A DNA stretch of 10,261 nucleotides from an uncultured Coriobacteriales bacterium (GTDB lineage: Bacteria; Actinomycetota; Coriobacteriia; Coriobacteriales; UMGS124), in NCBI GenBank assembly GCA_902464015.1, contig CABQHM010000088.1, positions 1 to 10,261 of the forward strand, written 5' to 3'. Shown piece after piece: positions 1 to 6,129 of the stretch. The notes under the pieces were generated by a model. That model was given only the letters and a program-made list of their open reading frames with translations, searched no databases and was not told the DNA's origin. Position numbers and translations under genes: made by a program. Position 1 is the stretch's first letter; each line of letters begins with the position of its first letter.

Positions 1-109
1 GGCGAATGGGGGGCGCGGCGGGAGGGCCCCAGGCAAGGAGGATGCGCCGTCTCTCGCAATTAACATACATTTCAGAATTTTTAAAATCGCGCCAACTGGG
101 GTTTTGATG

Positions 110-148
110 ATTTAACATACATTTCAACCACTGAAATGTATGTTAAAT
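110..148 (+). terminator. AT-rich 17-bp hairpin, possible plus-strand terminator
   Basis: Arms 110-126 and 132-148 are perfectly complementary over 17 bp around the loop ACCAC, and the 3' arm runs into TTT. It sits in the left copy of the intergenic repeat. The single stem difference in the right copy (position 134 versus 7874) keeps a G-U pair only in plus-strand RNA, which suggests function on that strand. The terminator role is inferred. The hairpin itself is plain. Confidence 0.5.
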
Positions 149-166
149 TTCGACCTGCGAAAGAAA

Positions 167-204
167 ACGGGGGCGGCAAGGCCGATTTGCCCTGCCGCCC
201 CCGT
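167..204 (-). terminator. Intrinsic terminator, minus strand, end of the oxidoreductase operon
   Basis: ACGGGGGCGGCA (167-178) pairs perfectly with TGCCGCCCCCGT (193-204). On the minus strand the stem is followed by TTTTCTTT (from 166 downwards), the form of a Rho-independent terminator. It lies about 280 bases beyond the torD-like stop codon, on the far side of the feoB remnant. It therefore probably ends the four-gene operon, and originally ended feoB. Confidence 0.8.
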
Positions 205-221
205 GTAAAGTCCGATTGAAA

Positions 222-249
222 GCGGAATAGAACGCGCGCCCTATTCCGC
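222..249. repeat. Perfect 9-bp stem hairpin between remnant and terminator
   Basis: GCGGAATAG (222-230) pairs with CTATTCCGC (241-249) around a 10-base loop. It lies only in the left copy. The corresponding spacer of the right copy (7965-8129) is 91 bases longer and unrelated. It has no T-run and its function is unknown. Confidence 0.5.
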
Positions 250-298
250 ATACAGGCAAGCATCCAGCAAGAGAACGCAAGCCCGGCGAGCGCATCCC

Positions 299-476
299 CT
301 ACCCCTGCACGCCCTTGGCGGCCCGCACATGGGGGCGCTTGCCGCGCGGGCACAGCGAAAGCGCGACGAGGCCGAGCAGCGCAGCTACGCCAACAAGTGC
401 GGACACGCCCACGGGCACCCAGGCGTCACTCACCACGACGGCCACACGCTGCTCGATGGATTGCGCGAACAAACCC
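299..476 (-). pseudogene. feoB 3'-end remnant (FeoB C-terminus only)
   Basis: Read on the minus strand, this encodes the last ~50 residues of a FeoB-type iron transporter and ends at TAG (299-301). Bases 299-448 match the 3' end of the intact feoB at 8130-8279 at an offset of 7831, with about 16 mismatches in 150 bases (about 89%). Shared stretches include VAVVVS, WVPVGV, ALVGVAALL and KRPHVRAAKG. Weaker, in-frame similarity (FAQSI versus FVQCAI) continues to about 469 if a net 24-base deletion is allowed. The GTPase domain and nearly all of the transporter are absent, so it cannot work as FeoB. The broken edge lies within about 15 bases of the torD-like stop codon, which marks a rearrangement junction. 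Confidence 0.85.
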
Positions 477-483
477 CCGAACC

Positions 484-1323
484 CTACGCCACTTCGGCCA
501 TGAACTCCTCTTCTACCTGGAGGAAGCCGGCGGTAAGACGGGCAAGACCCAGGTAGAGGTCGGTTTTGGCGAAGATGCCCATGTCGCGCGTGAACGTGGG
601 GAGCCACTTGCGCAGGTGGTCGTCGAGGAAAGCATGCTGCACCTGGAGCAGACGCGCGGCCTCGGCCTCGTCGCCCTCGTGCAGGGCTTTGGCCGCACGC
701 TCGGCGAGCGTCTTCATGAACTCGAGCTCGAGCGCCACATGGTCCTCGCCGTCTTTCCATTCGTCAGACTTGTCGACGCCCTCGGCACGGTAGAGCGCCA
801 GGACCTCGTCGCGGGCACCCTGCATCATCAGGCGCTTTGCGCTCGTGTAGACGCTCTCAAAGGGGTAGGCGGCCGCATGGCCGTCGATGCCGTGGCCGAT
901 GAAGGCACGCACGTAGTCCACCGCAAGCTCGGTGAGCGTGCCGGCATCCGTGCGGCCCAGGTAGCCCGCAAGCAGACGATAGCCCTCATCCATGGCGTCG
1001 TTGCCCGTAGAGGCCGGGAACCTCATAGCGCGCAGCTGGTCGAGGAAGACCGGGTCGACCTCCACGCGATACAGGCGCGACAGCAGGCCATACATCCAAG
1101 CACGCTGCTCATGGGCGCGGGCAAGGTCCTCGCGCTCTTCGTTGGTCATGCTGGCAGCTCCGGCTTCCGTCGCGTCAAGGCCAGTAGCCCCAACTTCCGT
1201 CGCGTCAATACCCGCCGCAGCAGATTCCGCACCCGCGCTGCAACCACAATCGCCTGCGATAACTGCTGCCTGCTCGTCACAATCTCCGGCGTCGCACACA
1301 GTCCCAGTCTTTTCCTCAGCCAT
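484..1323 (-). CDS. TorD/DmsD-family molybdoenzyme chaperone with a Cys-containing N-terminal extension
   Basis: A 279-residue cytoplasmic protein of the TorD/DmsD family. These chaperones hold the apo form of a DMSO-reductase-family catalytic subunit, bind its Tat signal, and release it after cofactor insertion. Visible family marks are the YPFESVYTS segment (residues 153-161) and GEDHVALELEFM (192-203), which corresponds to the conserved DHxxxExxFM core. The rest is helical and acidic. Residues 1-58 precede the usual family start: they hold Cys10, 15, 26 and 28 and a decapeptide repeat (GIDATEVGAT/GLDATEAGAA). The start at 1323 has a GGGGGAAGAG ribosome-binding site. Met59 (1149) has GGAG eight bases upstream and is a real alternative, giving 221 residues. 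It is the last gene of the operon and most likely serves the catalytic subunit at 2981-5914. Family assignment is firm, the extension less so. Confidence 0.9.
   Translation of the reverse strand: MAEEKTGTVCDAGDCDEQAAVIAGDCGCSAGAESAAAGIDATEVGATGLDATEAGAASMTNEEREDLARAHEQRAWMYGLLSRLYRVEVDPVFLDQLRAMRFPASTGNDAMDEGYRLLAGYLGRTDAGTLTELAVDYVRAFIGHGIDGHAAAYPFESVYTSAKRLMMQGARDEVLALYRAEGVDKSDEWKDGEDHVALELEFMKTLAERAAKALHEGDEAEAARLLQVQHAFLDDHLRKWLPTFTRDMGIFAKTDLYLGLARLTAGFLQVEEEFMAEVA
1164..1208 (-). repeat. Imperfect 30-bp tandem repeat inside the chaperone gene
   Basis: The 15-mer CTTCCGTCGCGTCAA occurs at 1164-1178 and again at 1194-1208. The 30-base period encodes a duplicated decapeptide (residues ~37-56) in the N-terminal extension. 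It probably arose by slippage and is a likely site of length variation among strains. Confidence 0.75.
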
Positions 1324-1455
1324 AACTCTTCCCCCAAACTTATTCGCGGCTCACGCGCGAGCCACTCCCATACCGGTCATTCGCCCGCACCGCAGGCGGT
1401 TTACATGTCGCAGCCAAGCGTGCGGCATACTGAAGTCATTGCGTCAAAGCCACCC

Positions 1456-2223
1456 TTACGCCCTGCTGTCCAGATACTGCACGGCACGCTTGCCAAACTC
1501 GGTGATGCCCCACGCCTTGCCCGTCCACTCGATAAGGTCGCGCTCAGCCATCTTTTCGTAGAAATACGACGCGTACAGGCGCGGCTCCTGCAGTTCGGGC
1601 TGGTCGTCCACCGCGTCGCCAAGCTCTTTGGCGCTGGCGCCGCCCTCGTTGGAGCAGCAGTCCAAAAGCATGCGGTAGATGTTGTCCAGGCCCGCATCCT
1701 CGTCGAGAATCTCCTGGAAGCGGCCCATGTCCTGCTCGCGGTCAAGAAACGCAAGGCCGGCCTGCGTGGTCTTCAGGCGCACCGCCGCAGCCCCGGACTC
1801 GCCCTCCTCGCCGCCAGCCGCAGGCTCTTCGGCTCGACCGGCAGGCTCCAGGTACTGCACGCCGCCGATCTCCACCACGCGCACATCTTCCCGCTCGGGC
1901 TCGATGCGCTCGAGCGCGCCCGCCTCAACGAGATGAGTGCAAAGAACGTCCGCCCCGTAGATGCAGAACTCGAGCTCCCTCATGCGCGCGACCTCGCCCG
2001 TGACCTCGCTTTCTGTGCGCTCCTCGCGGCAGAACTCGAGGATGCCGTTCAAAAAGCGGCGCGAGCTATGCAGGCGCGTGAACAGGGCTTCCGTGCGCTC
2101 CTCGGCACTTGCGCCCTCGGTTACCGGCGCATCATTGAGCAGGGCGCTTGGGTCCTGCGTCGCCGGTTGATACGAACGCCCGATCGGCTCCCTGCCCGTC
2201 TCGGGCGCCTTTTCCTCATCCAT
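1456..2223 (-). CDS. Unrecognised protein, apparently two tandem winged-helix domains
   Basis: A 255-residue soluble protein with no signal peptide or membrane segment. I do not recognise a named family. It seems to contain two copies of a winged-helix-like pattern. One lies about residues 45-165: helices, then ADVLCTHLVEAGAL, then a hydrophilic Ala/Glu-rich insert, ending in LKTTQAGLAFL. The other lies about residues 180-255: ASYFYEKMAERDLI, a short wing, ending in ITEFGKRAVQYL. Both end in a similar (T)T/E-x-G-x-x-x-x-L strand-helix. The start at 2223 is preferred because GGGGAG lies eight bases upstream. ATG at 2229 is possible, and an extension to 2310 lacks support. It lies between the iron-sulfur subunit and the chaperone in the same direction, so it may act in maturation or regulation of the oxidoreductase. 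That role is inferred from position only. Confidence 0.8.
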   Translation of the reverse strand: MDEEKAPETGREPIGRSYQPATQDPSALLNDAPVTEGASAEERTEALFTRLHSSRRFLNGILEFCREERTESEVTGEVARMRELEFCIYGADVLCTHLVEAGALERIEPEREDVRVVEIGGVQYLEPAGRAEEPAAGGEEGESGAAAVRLKTTQAGLAFLDREQDMGRFQEILDEDAGLDNIYRMLLDCCSNEGGASAKELGDAVDDQPELQEPRLYASYFYEKMAERDLIEWTGKAWGITEFGKRAVQYLDSRA

Positions 2224-2264
2224 GGTCATCTCTCCCCTTTGTCTTTCTCGCTGTGCGCTGCGGT

Positions 2265-2300
2265 GGGCCCGCCCGAAGTTCGGGGTGGACGGGCGAGCCC
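2265..2300 (-). other. Hairpin in the gap between iron-sulfur subunit and winged-helix gene (distal)
   Basis: GGGCCCGCCC (2265-2274) pairs at 9 of 10 positions with GGGCGAGCCC (2291-2300). A near-perfect small dyad, CCCGAA-G-TTCGGG (2272-2284), overlaps the left arm. No T-run follows on the minus strand, so it is not a normal terminator. It may shield mRNA ends or be an operator. Confidence 0.4.
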
Positions 2301-2320
2301 ATCGCGGCACGCCGCCAGCA

Positions 2321-2349
2321 GGGAGGGGCGCCTTGCGGCAACCCCTCCC
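2321..2349 (-). other. Hairpin just downstream of the iron-sulfur subunit gene
   Basis: GGGAGGGG (2321-2328) pairs perfectly with CCCCTCCC (2342-2349), with an inner GCC/GGC pairing (2330-2332 with 2337-2339). It lies 23 bases past the stop codon at 2373-2375. Without a T-run on the minus strand it is more likely a processing or stability hairpin, or a weak attenuator, than a full terminator. It could set different levels for the enzyme genes and for the two downstream accessory genes. Confidence 0.5.
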
Positions 2350-2372
2350 CGCTACTTACTTACTGGGAAACG

Positions 2373-2981
2373 CTAGTCCTGCCAGGTGTGATTGCGCAGG
2401 ATGTAGACGAACGACGGGCCGTTGCCCGAGTCGGCCAGATGATGGATGTCGGCCTCCTCGTAGGGCTGCACGTACTCGCCAAGCTTCTTGCCCAGGGGGC
2501 CGTCGAAGTTCTCGATGCCCTCGTCAAGGTCGCCGAACCACTTGGCCATGCCCACGCAGTTGAGCACGCACTGGGGCAGCTCGCCCTCTTCGATGCGCTC
2601 GGCGCACAGGTTGCACTTCTCGACGACGTTCTTCTCGACGTTGAGATAGCGCACGCCATAGGGGCACGCGGAGACGCAGGCCTGGCAGCCGATGCACTGG
2701 TCGCGGTCGATCTGCACGGTGCCGTTCTCCGCCTTGACCGAAGCGCCGGTGGGGCACACCGTGACGCACTCGGGGTTGTCGCAGTGCTGGCACTGCATGG
2801 GCAGGTAGTAGAAGTCGTGGCTGGGGGCGCCGTTGTCTTCCTCAAGCTTGTCGGACTGCTTGCGGTCCACCCACGTCCAGAAGTAGCCGATGCCCACGTC
2901 GTTCTGCTCCTTGCAGGCGGCGTTGCAGGCCTTGCAGTTCATGCAGCGGTTCAGGTCGATCGCCAAGGTGAGGCGTGCCAT
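2373..2981 (-). CDS. Four-cluster [4Fe-4S] electron-transfer subunit, DmsB-like
   Basis: A 202-residue ferredoxin-like subunit of the DmsB/NrfC/PhsB group, passing electrons to the molybdenum subunit. Sixteen cysteines fall in four groups: Cys13/16/19/23, Cys64/67/72/76 (ending in CPTGA), Cys96/99/102/106 (ending in CPYG), and Cys123/126/138/142. This is the standard pattern for four [4Fe-4S] clusters, and the length is normal for the family. It has no signal peptide, so it would be exported by hitch-hiking on the Tat signal of its partner. Its ATG overlaps the TAA of the catalytic gene (TAATG at 2979-2983), which indicates translational coupling and a tight complex. AAGGAAGGG upstream serves as ribosome-binding site. 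No DmsC/NrfD membrane anchor follows, which is odd for a quinol-linked reductase. Confidence 0.95.
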   Translation of the reverse strand: MARLTLAIDLNRCMNCKACNAACKEQNDVGIGYFWTWVDRKQSDKLEEDNGAPSHDFYYLPMQCQHCDNPECVTVCPTGASVKAENGTVQIDRDQCIGCQACVSACPYGVRYLNVEKNVVEKCNLCAERIEEGELPQCVLNCVGMAKWFGDLDEGIENFDGPLGKKLGEYVQPYEEADIHHLADSGNGPSFVYILRNHTWQD

Positions 2982-5914
2982 TACTCATCCCTTCCTTCGT
3001 ACACAGGAGCCCAAGCCTTCAGGCGCGGGTCGGTCGCATCGGTGATGATGGGCGTGCCGTCGTCGTCGCAGGGCACGGGGTTGCCGAACGGGGAGTTTTC
3101 AGCCGTGGCCTTGTACACCTTGACCGGGTAGCCGCGGACAACGGAGGAGCCGCAGTACGGGTCGGAGATGTCGTTGTTCACGAGCTGGTTCACCGCGGAG
3201 AGACGCCAGCCATGCTCAGGCGCGGACAACTCGGGGTACCACCAGGAGTGCTCGCAGTTGATGGTGCCCTTCTTGACGCCGGGGAAGATGTCGGCCGTCT
3301 GGCGGATCTTGCCGTGCGGGTTCTCGATCCAGCACCAGTCGCCCTGCTCGATGCCGAGCTCAGCGGCATCCTCGGGGTTGATTTCCATCTTGGGCACGGG
3401 CCAAACCTCGCGGCACCAGGGAAGCTGGCGATGCTCAGAATGGAAGTACACCGGGATGCGGCGGCCGGTGAGGCACTCGAGCGGGTACTCTTCCCAAAGC
3501 TCGGGGTTCATGGCCTTGGTGTCGGGGTTGGGCTCGTAGTCGGGCAGAGCCGCGGCCGCGCCGTGAGCCGTCTCCATGATGGTGGACCAGATCTCCTGCT
3601 TCTGCGTGGGCGTGTTGAAGCCGGGGACGACGGTCTGAGCCGAGGGAACCTGGGTGTAGTCCTTCTTGAGGAAGCCGGTCATGAAGCGACGGTAGGTGCC
3701 CCAGTCATCGGGATGGATCTTCTTGACGTCCCACCAGCCGTTGTCCTGGAACTGCTGGACAAAGTCCTGCCAAGAGGGAGCGACCTCGCGCACGACGTAG
3801 TCGAGCTGCTCCTCCATGGTGGGATAGGGGTTCTCGGCGTCCCAACCCCACTGGATGCCGGCGCGCTGGTACAGCATCTCGGCGATGGTGGGGTCGTACT
3901 GGGACTCGGCGAGAGGCTCGACCACGGGCACGCAGGCACCGAGGGCGCCGGAAGCACCCTGGGACTGACGGGGCAGCGGCACCTCGAGCCAGTGGCGGGC
4001 AGGCAGGATGATGTCGGACAGCTCGCTGGTGGGGTGATGCCACAGGTCGATGTCGAAGAAGAAGTCGAGCTGCTTCAGGCAATCCCACATGAGCGTGGAG
4101 TTGGCCATGCTCATGAAGTCGCCCGCGCCGCACATGGCGCCCTTGAGCGGGTAGGGCTTGCCGGTGGCACCGGCCTCGGCAATCGAGTTGGAGTTGGCCC
4201 ACATGCCCCACCAGTTGAGCAGCGGGTGCGTGTCGGCGCCGAGGCGCTTCGTGCCGTCGCAGGAGCGGTCGGCGTTGGGGTCGTAGGGAGCCAGGCCGAA
4301 GTTGCCCATATAGTTCATGTCGAGCTTGGTGGAGCCGCGCTGGCCGCCGGGGGTGTCGGTGTTGCCGGTGATGGCGGTCAGAATCTCGATGGCGCGGCAG
4401 TTCTGCACGCCATTGCCGTGGTGCTCAACGCCGAGCTGGTACATGATGCCGCCGTTGCCCCAGCGCTCGTCGACGCGCGTGGCGTAGACCAGGGCGGCCT
4501 TCTCGATATCGGCAGCGGGAACGCCCGTGATGCCCTCGGCGATCTCGGGGGCGTACTCGTCGCAGCGCTCGGCGAACTTCTGCCACACAGGGATGGCGGT
4601 GTGGGTGGAGCCGTCCTTGAACGTCACCTCGAACTCGCCGTAGACCGCGGGGTCGATGGACTCGAAGTCGTCGAGGTTCGGCACAAAGCCCTGTGAGAAC
4701 TCGGACTTCACGGTGTCGGCCTCGGTGCCCTCGAAGTTCCTGCGCGACCACTCGTCCTGAGGGCCGTCGCCGTCATAGCGCTTCCACGGCTTCTCGCCTT
4801 CCCACATGTTGCATTCCTCGTCGGTGACGGGATCCCACTCGGGATCGGCGAGGCGACGGTCGGCGCTGGCGTTGAACCACTTGAGGGACTCGGTGGCCTG
4901 GTCCCACACCATGTACTTGTAGGGGCTGCCGTCTTCCTCGAGGTCGGCCTGGGTGAGAAGCGTGGTCTTGATGTTCGTGGGGCCGTGCCAGATGTGGGGC
5001 AGCTCGGGGCCCGAGGGCTCCTTGTCCTCGACAACCAGGAAGCACGCGTTGGTCCAGCGCTTCACAAACTGCCAGTCGACCAGGTCGTTCTTGATGACGA
5101 CGTCGCACATGGAAAGAGCCAGCGGCGTGTCGGTGCCGCCCTTGAGCGCCAGGTGGATGTCGGACTCCTTGCCCAGGTTCGTGGTGCGGGGGTCGACGGA
5201 GATGAACGTGGGGGCATTGAGCGCCTCATCGACAACGGAGCGGCCGGCCTCGTCGTAGTTGGAGCACTCGGGACCAGACGCCCAGATGGTGAACACCGGG
5301 GGACGGTCGACCGTTGCCGACCAGCTGAAGTTCCAGTCGGAGGTCAGGGCCGAGGCGAAGTGACGCGGGCCCTTGCACACCTGGTAGGCGCCGAAGCTGT
5401 TGGGCGAATGGAACCAGGCGCCGAAGGTACCCTGGTTGCAATACATGCGGCCCGTGCCGGCCATGTCGAACAGAGCCTCCGAGCCATACTTGGCGCGGAC
5501 GGCCTCGATGCCCTCATAGATGGTGTCGATGGCCTCGTCCCAAGAAATGCGCACCCAGCCGGGGTCCTCGCCCTTGGGGTTCGTGCGCTTCATGGGATAA
5601 CGCAGACGGTCGGGGTGGTAGCAGGCCTGCATCGAGGAGACCGACTTGTTGCAGCAGCTGCCAAGGGTGTGGCCGGCGCTCTCGTCGCCCTCGATCTTCA
5701 CCGCGCGACCGTTCTCTACGGTCACCCACACGCCGCACTCCATCTTGCCGCAGCCACGGCACACCGTGCGGACCTTGCGCGTGGTGTCGGTGCTGTCGAG
5801 CACCGTGTAGTCCGTCTCGGCAAGAGCCGACCCCGCGGTCATGCCGAGGCCCGCAATGACACCGGTCGCAGCGGCGATCTTCAAGAAGCTCCGGCGGCTC
5901 ACGCTTTCTTGCAT
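2981..5914 (-). CDS. Tat-exported molybdopterin oxidoreductase, catalytic subunit (DMSO-reductase superfamily)
   Basis: A 977-residue bis-MGD enzyme exported by the Tat pathway. Residues 1-32 form a Tat signal (RRSFLK at 7-12, hydrophobic core, SALA). An N-terminal [4Fe-4S] site is formed by Cys52, Cys55, Cys60 and Cys87 or 88. YQVCKGPRHF (177-186) aligns by position and context with the metal-ligand segment of formate-dehydrogenase-like members (RV-Cys/Sec-HGP), so Cys180 is the likely molybdenum ligand rather than Ser or Asp. The dinucleotide-binding domain is near 800-940, with FHSEHRQLPW (824-833) and WWYPE (891-895). Such features fit the large Eggerthella-type family that includes catechol dehydroxylases and various reductases, but the substrate cannot be read from the sequence. 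The ATG at 5914 has an excellent AAGGAGG five bases upstream. It is the first gene of its operon. Confidence 0.93.
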   Translation of the reverse strand: MQESVSRRSFLKIAAATGVIAGLGMTAGSALAETDYTVLDSTDTTRKVRTVCRGCGKMECGVWVTVENGRAVKIEGDESAGHTLGSCCNKSVSSMQACYHPDRLRYPMKRTNPKGEDPGWVRISWDEAIDTIYEGIEAVRAKYGSEALFDMAGTGRMYCNQGTFGAWFHSPNSFGAYQVCKGPRHFASALTSDWNFSWSATVDRPPVFTIWASGPECSNYDEAGRSVVDEALNAPTFISVDPRTTNLGKESDIHLALKGGTDTPLALSMCDVVIKNDLVDWQFVKRWTNACFLVVEDKEPSGPELPHIWHGPTNIKTTLLTQADLEEDGSPYKYMVWDQATESLKWFNASADRRLADPEWDPVTDEECNMWEGEKPWKRYDGDGPQDEWSRRNFEGTEADTVKSEFSQGFVPNLDDFESIDPAVYGEFEVTFKDGSTHTAIPVWQKFAERCDEYAPEIAEGITGVPAADIEKAALVYATRVDERWGNGGIMYQLGVEHHGNGVQNCRAIEILTAITGNTDTPGGQRGSTKLDMNYMGNFGLAPYDPNADRSCDGTKRLGADTHPLLNWWGMWANSNSIAEAGATGKPYPLKGAMCGAGDFMSMANSTLMWDCLKQLDFFFDIDLWHHPTSELSDIILPARHWLEVPLPRQSQGASGALGACVPVVEPLAESQYDPTIAEMLYQRAGIQWGWDAENPYPTMEEQLDYVVREVAPSWQDFVQQFQDNGWWDVKKIHPDDWGTYRRFMTGFLKKDYTQVPSAQTVVPGFNTPTQKQEIWSTIMETAHGAAAALPDYEPNPDTKAMNPELWEEYPLECLTGRRIPVYFHSEHRQLPWCREVWPVPKMEINPEDAAELGIEQGDWCWIENPHGKIRQTADIFPGVKKGTINCEHSWWYPELSAPEHGWRLSAVNQLVNNDISDPYCGSSVVRGYPVKVYKATAENSPFGNPVPCDDDGTPIITDATDPRLKAWAPVYEGRDE

Positions 5915-5919
5915 GTTTC

Positions 5920-5926
5920 CCTCCTT
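5920..5926 (-). promoter_or_regulatory. Strong ribosome-binding site of the catalytic subunit gene
   Basis: AAGGAGG on the minus strand, five bases from the ATG at 5912-5914. It fixes the start just before the Tat signal. Confidence 0.85.
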
Positions 5927-5944
5927 CTCCTTGCTTGGATACTG

Positions 5945-5973
5945 ACGGGCGCCGCACTTCCCTGCGGCCCCGT
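5945..5973 (-). promoter_or_regulatory. Leader hairpin upstream of the catalytic subunit gene
   Basis: ACGGG (5945-5949) and GCCGCA (5951-5956) pair with TGCGGC (5963-5968) and CCCGT (5969-5973). This makes an 11-bp stem with one bulged base (5950) and a six-base loop. It lies about 30 bases before the start codon and is probably in the mRNA leader. No T-run follows on the minus strand, so a stabilising or binding role is more likely than termination. The function is inferred. Confidence 0.5.
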
Positions 5974-5987
5974 GACAAACACGCTAG

Positions 5988-6087
5988 CGCCTTTGCCCGT
6001 CCGAGCACATCGAGCCGCTCTTATGAAATCGCCCAGCTAGTGCCACATCTCATAAGAGGCTTATGATTTTTAGAGCGGGCAAAGGCG
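5988..6087. promoter_or_regulatory. Mirror-image divergent control region (two nested inverted repeats)
   Basis: CGCCTTTGCCCG (5988-5999) is the exact inverted copy of CGGGCAAAGGCG (6076-6087). Inside this, CTCTTATGA (6018-6026) is the exact inverted copy of TCATAAGAG (6050-6058). The two pairs have centres at 6037.5 and 6038. Reading outwards to either gene one meets TCATAAGAG, then 17 bp (towards luxR) or 18 bp (towards the oxidoreductase), then CGGGCAAAGGCG. The symmetry suggests one regulator controlling both promoters, most simply the adjacent LuxR-type protein. The repeats are seen directly. The regulator is inferred. Confidence 0.75.
6050..6066. promoter_or_regulatory. Candidate operator TCATAAGAGGCTTATGA
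   Basis: A perfect 17-bp dyad: TCATAAG, three bases, CTTATGA. Another half-site, CTTATGA, lies at 6020-6026. The size and symmetry suit a dimeric helix-turn-helix protein, and the site lies at or just upstream of the -35 position for the putative -10 at 6088. It would suit activation or autoregulation of the LuxR-type gene. Confidence 0.65.
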
Positions 6088-6093
6088 TATTAT
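6088..6093 (+). promoter_or_regulatory. Putative -10 box (TATTAT) of the LuxR-type gene
   Basis: TATTAT matches five of six bases of the bacterial -10 consensus and lies 36 bases before the ATG at 6130. No good -35 is seen 17 bases upstream (6065-6070 is GATTTT), consistent with an activator-dependent promoter. The equivalent place on the minus strand (about 5981-5986) reads TAGCGT, a poorer -10. Confidence 0.45.
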
Positions 6094-6129
6094 TGAGACC
6101 GAGGAGACGGTCGCAAGTTCGGGGGAACA

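Larger units (their letters stand above)
54..224. repeat. Intergenic two-hairpin repeat, left copy
   Basis: This segment matches 7794-7964 without gaps at a constant offset of 7740, with about 18 mismatches in 168 bases (about 89% identity by eye). It contains the 15-mer TTAACATACATTTCA three times: direct at 60-74, direct at 112-126 and inverted at 132-146. A GC-rich hairpin follows at 167-204. The outermost 15-mers (60-74 and 132-146) form perfect terminal inverted repeats of an 87-bp unit, so a small non-autonomous mobile element or REP-like element is possible. No transposase is seen. The flank at 1-53 shows nothing I can identify. Confidence 0.9.

Noticed and set aside
81..353. Minus-strand small open frame whose C-terminal ~20 residues recur in the frame at 7821-8069
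   Set aside because: The shared peptide simply translates the intergenic two-hairpin repeat. The frames span terminators, have no ribosome-binding site evidence and differ outside the repeat.
299..760. 153-codon minus-strand frame as an intact gene
   Set aside because: Only its last ~55 codons have meaning, as the FeoB remnant. The rest overlaps the chaperone gene in another frame.
1348..1363. GGCTC..GAGCC stem between the winged-helix and chaperone genes as a terminator
   Set aside because: Only a 5-bp stem and no T-run on the minus strand. The operon probably reads through.
397..2376. Long open frame on the plus strand (659 codons) opposite the chaperone and winged-helix genes
   Set aside because: Antisense shadow in GC-rich DNA. 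The product has no recognisable domain, and the minus-strand proteins have clear family features and ribosome-binding sites.
2975..6040. Long plus-strand open frames (2975-4696 and 4985-6040) opposite the catalytic subunit gene
   Set aside because: Val/Gly/Leu-rich translations typical of the complement of a GC-rich gene. The minus strand encodes an unmistakable molybdopterin enzyme throughout.
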